A stretch of 46,854 bases of DNA from NCBI GenBank assembly GCA_947632245.1, contig CANRON010000003.1, positions 1-46,854 on the forward strand, given 5' to 3'. Source of the DNA: an uncultured Ignatzschineria sp. GTDB taxonomy: Bacteria; Pseudomonadota; Gammaproteobacteria; Cardiobacteriales; Wohlfahrtiimonadaceae. A program made the translations under genes and the position numbers. Of the stretch, positions 42,131 through 46,854 are shown one piece after another (the first letter of the stretch is position 1; each line of letters begins with the position of its first letter). Under the pieces are notes generated by a model that saw only the letters and a program-made list of their open reading frames with translations, had not been told where the DNA came from and did no database searches.

Positions 42131-42140
42131 AGATTATAAT
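42112..42140 (+). promoter_or_regulatory. Candidate mnmG promoter overlapping the terminator
   Basis: TTGGTT - 17 bp - TATAAT. Confidence 0.4.
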
Positions 42141-42277
42141 TATACTCAAAACATGCGTATTTGCATGAGATTAATATAGGTCTGATCGACTGCTTTCTAC
42201 ACGATATCCTAATTAATATTCTTCAATGCATTCACGCTTCTCTACTCATCACCTTTGGATTTAAGCTGCTCTATCTT

Positions 42278-44182
42278 ATGGACTATCCTCAACATTTTGG
42301 CGTCATTGTTATTGGTGGCGGACATGCCGGCACAGAAGCCGCACTTGCATCAGCACGTTTAGGCGTACCGACTCTCCTTTTAACTCACAACATTGAAACT
42401 CTTGGTCAGCTAAGCTGTAATCCAGCAATTGGCGGGATCGGCAAAGGCCAAATTGTGAAAGAGATCGATGCTATGGGTGGCGCAATGGCACACGTCACTG
42501 ACCTCTCAGGAATTCAGTTTAGAGTTTTAAACGCCTCTAAGGGGCCTGCAGTGCGTTCAACGCGCGCGCAAGCCGACAGAACGCTGTATAAAACTGCGAT
42601 GCGAAAAATTCTTGAAAACCAAAAAAATCTTTACCTCTTCCAGCAAGCAGCAGATGACTTGATTTTAGAGGGTGATAAGGTCTGCGGCGTTATTACGCAA
42701 ACGGGGATTCGCTTTCATGGTGAAACAGTTATTTTAACGGCAGGCACATTCTTATCAGGTCTGATCCACATTGGGATGCAGAACTATAGTGGTGGACGCA
42801 TGGGCGATACGGCCTCGATTCCACTTTCACACAAGCTCGCAGAACTTAATCTCGGAAAGGGTCGCCTAAAAACAGGAACTCCGCCTAGAATTGATGGTAA
42901 GAGCATCGATTTTAGCAATATGAGCGAACAGCCCGGAGATACACCGACACCTGTGTTCTCCTATTTAGGATCGCGGAAGGATCATCCAACCCAAGTATCT
43001 TGTTGGACAACTTACACGAATGAACATACGCATGACATTATCCGCAGTGGCCTTGATCGCTCTCCGATGTATGCAGACAACAAGACAATTGAAGGCTTAG
43101 GTCCTCGTTACTGCCCATCGGTTGAAGATAAAATCATGAAGTTTGCGGATAAAGATCAGCATCATGTGTTCTTAGAACCAGAAGGCCTTGATACGCATGA
43201 ATACTATCCAAATGGAATCTCCACAAGCTTACCCTTTGATATTCAGATCAAGCTTGTCAGATCGATTCCCGGCATGGAAAATGCACATATTACGCGCCCA
43301 GGCTATGCGATTGAATATGACTTTTTTGATCCGCGCAATCTCAAGTTCACCCTTGAAACAAAAGCGATCAACAACCTCTACTTTGCAGGGCAAATTAACG
43401 GCACGACAGGATATGAAGAAGCCGCAGCACAAGGATTACTAGCCGGCTTAAATGCGGCTCGTCGTTATCTTGAGAAAGATGCGTGGTACCCTAAGCGTCA
43501 TGAAGCTTATACCGGCGTAATGGTAGATGATTTGATCAATCTTGGCGTACGTGAACCCTACCGTATGTTTACTTCCCGTGCTGAACATCGCCTTATTTTA
43601 CGCGAAGATAATGCCGATGAGAGACTGACGCCGATCGCACGCGAATTGGGTCTTGTTGATGATTATCGCTGGGAAAAATTCCTCGAGAAACAAGAAGCGA
43701 TCGTTCAAGCAGAACAACGTTTTAAAGATTGGATGATCCGCATCGACTCTCCGGCCGGCATCAAAGTGCAAGAAGCGCATAAAGTGGAATTAAAGCAGAA
43801 TATTCGTGCCATTCATCTCCTGAAGCGCCCAGAAATAAATCTTGAAAAACTCATGAATCTTCATGATGAGAATGGCCCTGATTTAACAGAGTTCTGTGAT
43901 GAAGTGCTGCAAAAAATTGAGATTCATACAAAATATGAAGGCTATATCAATCGCAGTATTGAAGATATCAAACGCAATCAAAAATTTGAAAATGCAGCAC
44001 TCCCACAAAATATTGATTACAACAAAATTGAAGGGCTCTCTATTGAGATTCAAGAAAGGCTCAATCAAGCACAGCCTGAAACACTCGGTCAAGCATCTCG
44101 TATCCAGGGCGTAACCCCTGCTGCGACATCACTGATCTTAGTGTACCTAAGAAAAGGGAAACTCCCCGTTAAAAAAGCTTAA
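42278..44182 (+). CDS. mnmG: tRNA uridine-5-carboxymethylaminomethyl(34) synthesis enzyme MnmG (GidA)
   Basis: [46 protein letters not shown]; the ORF extension to 42161 is unlikely to be translated. Confidence 0.97.
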   Translation: MDYPQHFGVIVIGGGHAGTEAALASARLGVPTLLLTHNIETLGQLSCNPAIGGIGKGQIVKEIDAMGGAMAHVTDLSGIQFRVLNASKGPAVRSTRAQADRTLYKTAMRKILENQKNLYLFQQAADDLILEGDKVCGVITQTGIRFHGETVILTAGTFLSGLIHIGMQNYSGGRMGDTASIPLSHKLAELNLGKGRLKTGTPPRIDGKSIDFSNMSEQPGDTPTPVFSYLGSRKDHPTQVSCWTTYTNEHTHDIIRSGLDRSPMYADNKTIEGLGPRYCPSVEDKIMKFADKDQHHVFLEPEGLDTHEYYPNGISTSLPFDIQIKLVRSIPGMENAHITRPGYAIEYDFFDPRNLKFTLETKAINNLYFAGQINGTTGYEEAAAQGLLAGLNAARRYLEKDAWYPKRHEAYTGVMVDDLINLGVREPYRMFTSRAEHRLILREDNADERLTPIARELGLVDDYRWEKFLEKQEAIVQAEQRFKDWMIRIDSPAGIKVQEAHKVELKQNIRAIHLLKRPEINLEKLMNLHDENGPDLTEFCDEVLQKIEIHTKYEGYINRSIEDIKRNQKFENAALPQNIDYNKIEGLSIEIQERLNQAQPETLGQASRIQGVTPAATSLILVYLRKGKLPVKKA

Positions 44183-44197
44183 AAGGATTCAGACAGC

Positions 44198-46759
44198 ATG
44201 CGTAAAGCAATACTTACAGTCGCATTATCATCCATTCTCTCATTCTCTTTGAGCGCTGCGAACCCCAGCGCATCATCTCCTGAGAGCTTGCATCCCCCTA
44301 CAACTGCGACTGCGAGTAAAGCTGCGTTTCAAAGTTATTTTAATATGACAAGCAATGAGATACAGTCTCTTGTGAAGAATGCAAAGCCAGGCTTAATTTT
44401 CACACTACAAACATGGTTGAGGATTGCCGGCTACTATGATCCGCAGTTAAAAATCGATGGTCTGACTGGCCCTACGACACGCCGAGAAATTGGCGCTTAT
44501 CAGAAAACCTTAGGGCTCAAACCGGATGGTATTCCTCATCAAAATTGGGAAACACCCCTGGAAACACTCGTGCGTAAAGACGTCCAACAACAGTTGACGT
44601 TACTAGGTTTTTTTAATGGCACAATTGATGGCAAAAATAATCGCGCAACAGAAGATGCGATTAAAGCATATGAAAAGAGTATCAATATTCCGGAAGTAGG
44701 AACGCTTGCACCTTTTACGCTATTGCATCTCTTCAACCCGCATTTTTTACCCAAAGAAGCACCACAATCCACAGGTGTAGACACTGCACGATTAAGTGAA
44801 GATACCCCTGCCCCGCGCAATCCCATCCGTTCCTCTCATGCAGAAGATCCTAAAGCTATCGATCCCCTTTCCAATAGTGATCATGATAGTGAGGAAGATG
44901 AGGATGAAGTTATCGATATGACGCCACTTGATTTTAAAGATGCTTTTATCTTTATGCCGCCGGCACAAATAGTGGTTGCTGAAATTATTCAGAAACAGGA
45001 AATCGCCGAAGAACAGCGAATAAAAACTCAACAAGAAAATGCAGATAAGCAAGCGCGACTAGAACAAGTTAAAACGCTCGCGAACCTCGAAACTCCCATT
45101 AAACTATTCTCTTTAACCCGAGCAGAAGTTGACCAACTCGTCATTAAAGCCCGTAATCCTAATATTTTCTTTACACAAACAGCACTCACACTACTAGATC
45201 TTTATAATGGCCCGCTAGATGGCATGAATGGTCCTGCAACCAGAGATGCAATTCGTGCCTTTGAACGAGCAATTGGCCATCCGGAAACAGGCAAACTCTT
45301 ACCAAGATGGGAAAACCCGCTGCGCCAGATCATGTATCGATTAGTACAAGCTCGCCTGAAAGAGGATGGATTTTATTCAGGCGATATCGATGGTCTTTCA
45401 GGGCCTGGCACCCGTGATGCTATTAAAGCTTATGAAAAAAGCAGCAACACAGAAACCACAGGACAATTAACGCCAGCACTGCTTTTAACGCTCTTTAATA
45501 CAGATATCGCTAATACGGCTATGAATGCAGATAAGCTAGACAATATGGATCTGCCAAGCGACGCCATTGAAGATGTAGCTGAGGACAGTTCTAAACCTGT
45601 CTCTCAAGCAGAAAATGATGAACTGAAAGCAGATAGCAACAAACAAGAAGAAAAATACCGCACAGCAGTAAGCGGCTTTGATCTATCCCATGCCAAAAGC
45701 AGTGAAGAGAATGCATTTATACAGTTACAACTTGCTTACTTAGGATTTTATAAAGGAAAAGTTGATGGTTTGACAGGTCCTGGCACAAAACGGGCGATCG
45801 AAGCATTTCAGAAAGCATTTGATCTTTCACAGACCGGCAAATTTGATACCAAAACGACAGAGAAACTTGAAGTAGAAACAATCAATAAATTCCAGCGCTA
45901 TCTTCAACGTACCGGCTACATGAAGGATAACCCTACAGGTACTTGGGGTCCTAAAACACGTAGAGCCGTAGGAATTTTAAAAAATCGTTATGGCTATCAA
46001 GTCAGCGATAAGCTCGATATCCCCGCTTACCTAATCTTAATCGATGAAGAACAAGATACCCAATTTGCCAAAGAGTATTATGAAAAGGTGATTAAAGCAC
46101 GAGAGGCTGAAAATGCCGTTAAAGACACGCAAGCATACCTGATTGGCTTCGGTGTTTTAAATGGTAAAGCGGATGGAAAAATGGGTCCTGCAACGGAAGG
46201 TGCAATTAGTACTTACCGCTCACAACAAGGGCTTCGAAAAGGGAATCAAATTGATACGCAACTTTTGGAATCCTTTAAAAAAGCAGCGCCCAAACAAGCT
46301 CAAGCCTACCTACAACAACTCGGCTACCCTATCAAGCCCGATGGTATTTTTGGTACTAATTCAAAAAAACAGCTCAATGCCTTTTTAACAAAGCACCGTA
46401 AGGCAAAATCGGATGTTATTACCCCTGAAATCTTGATGGATCTAAAAAATGCGGTAATCGCACATCTTGCGACAAATCGTACACAAGCATCACAACAAAG
46501 TAATGCCAATACAACGCAAAAAACAGGAGCCGCGCCAAGATTACAAAAGGGACTACAACAAAATGCCGTGGCGAGCAGAGCACCGAGCAATACCGTGAAT
46601 GGTCCGCTCCAAATTGTTCGCAATAGCGCAGGGAGTGTTGTGGGATGCAAGGTGAATAATATTCAGATGGGGACAGATTGGTGCTCCGGCAAGCGTAATG
46701 GTCAAAGCTGCCGAGTCCTTTATAAAAATGGACGCGTTCTTTCAATGAACTGCCGTTAA
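44198..46759 (+). CDS. Exported multi-repeat PG_binding_1-like protein with C-terminal four-Cys module
   Basis: N-terminal signal sequence; about eight repeats of the type LxxLGFYxGxIDGxxGPxTRxAIKAYxK. Confidence 0.85.
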   Translation: MRKAILTVALSSILSFSLSAANPSASSPESLHPPTTATASKAAFQSYFNMTSNEIQSLVKNAKPGLIFTLQTWLRIAGYYDPQLKIDGLTGPTTRREIGAYQKTLGLKPDGIPHQNWETPLETLVRKDVQQQLTLLGFFNGTIDGKNNRATEDAIKAYEKSINIPEVGTLAPFTLLHLFNPHFLPKEAPQSTGVDTARLSEDTPAPRNPIRSSHAEDPKAIDPLSNSDHDSEEDEDEVIDMTPLDFKDAFIFMPPAQIVVAEIIQKQEIAEEQRIKTQQENADKQARLEQVKTLANLETPIKLFSLTRAEVDQLVIKARNPNIFFTQTALTLLDLYNGPLDGMNGPATRDAIRAFERAIGHPETGKLLPRWENPLRQIMYRLVQARLKEDGFYSGDIDGLSGPGTRDAIKAYEKSSNTETTGQLTPALLLTLFNTDIANTAMNADKLDNMDLPSDAIEDVAEDSSKPVSQAENDELKADSNKQEEKYRTAVSGFDLSHAKSSEENAFIQLQLAYLGFYKGKVDGLTGPGTKRAIEAFQKAFDLSQTGKFDTKTTEKLEVETINKFQRYLQRTGYMKDNPTGTWGPKTRRAVGILKNRYGYQVSDKLDIPAYLILIDEEQDTQFAKEYYEKVIKAREAENAVKDTQAYLIGFGVLNGKADGKMGPATEGAISTYRSQQGLRKGNQIDTQLLESFKKAAPKQAQAYLQQLGYPIKPDGIFGTNSKKQLNAFLTKHRKAKSDVITPEILMDLKNAVIAHLATNRTQASQQSNANTTQKTGAAPRLQKGLQQNAVASRAPSNTVNGPLQIVRNSAGSVVGCKVNNIQMGTDWCSGKRNGQSCRVLYKNGRVLSMNCR

Positions 46760-46801
46760 TCAGGTCCCATTTTCTCAAAAAGTCTATCTTAATGACTCAA
46801 A

Positions 46802-46837
46802 AATCGCCGATCGCTAAAAGGGATCGGCGATTTTTTA
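46802..46837 (+). terminator. Terminator downstream of PG-binding protein
   Basis: ATCGCCGATCgctaaaaggGATCGGCGATTTTTT perfect stem plus T-tract. Confidence 0.88.
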
Positions 46838-46854
46838 TTATCGATAGCGGAAAA

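Noticed and set aside
44539-44826. 95-aa minus-strand ORF within the PG-binding protein
   Set aside because: Antisense to the long repeat-bearing ORF; no SD or known motif.
1-46854. CRISPR array, prophage, transposase or integron
   Set aside because: No regularly spaced direct repeats, integrase/transposase ORFs or terminal inverted repeats were seen; the window looks like stable chromosomal backbone.

Overview
46.9-kb chromosomal window of moderately AT-rich gammaproteobacterial DNA. Gene content suggests a Cardiobacteriales-like organism such as Ignatzschineria/Wohlfahrtiimonas, but that is inference only. The left quarter is a complex I operon on the minus strand (nuoA to nuoL plus the first codons of nuoM) with separate nuoC and nuoD. 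It is followed by mostly housekeeping genes: M20 amidohydrolase, hemB, proS, tsaB, a 55-aa zf-CHCC protein missing from the ORF track, ettA, quinone oxidoreductase, a TauE/SafE-like protein, an MBL hydrolase, an orphan PhnD-like binding protein, a stand-alone MnmC oxidase domain, a YehR/DUF1307 lipoprotein, an HlyD + two ABC-2 permease operon with no ATPase, LysR-dadA-ridA, pnp-rpsO, DUF192, a RoxA-like hydroxylase, spoT-rpoZ-gmk, an IalB-like protein, mnmG and a large multi-repeat peptidoglycan-binding-like protein. I found no rRNA, tRNA, CRISPR array, phage or transposon. The best leads are: (i) the 853-aa protein with about eight PG_binding_1-like repeats, an internal duplication and a C-terminal four-Cys module; (ii) the ATPase-less ABC-2/HlyD operon with a Fur-box-like sequence and a perfect palindrome upstream; (iii) a SpoT whose synthetase RxKD motif reads GFKD; (iv) a long imperfect hairpin in the pnp leader resembling the RNase III autoregulatory site; (v) an oxidase-only MnmC. 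I did not see an obvious wholly novel multi-gene system.
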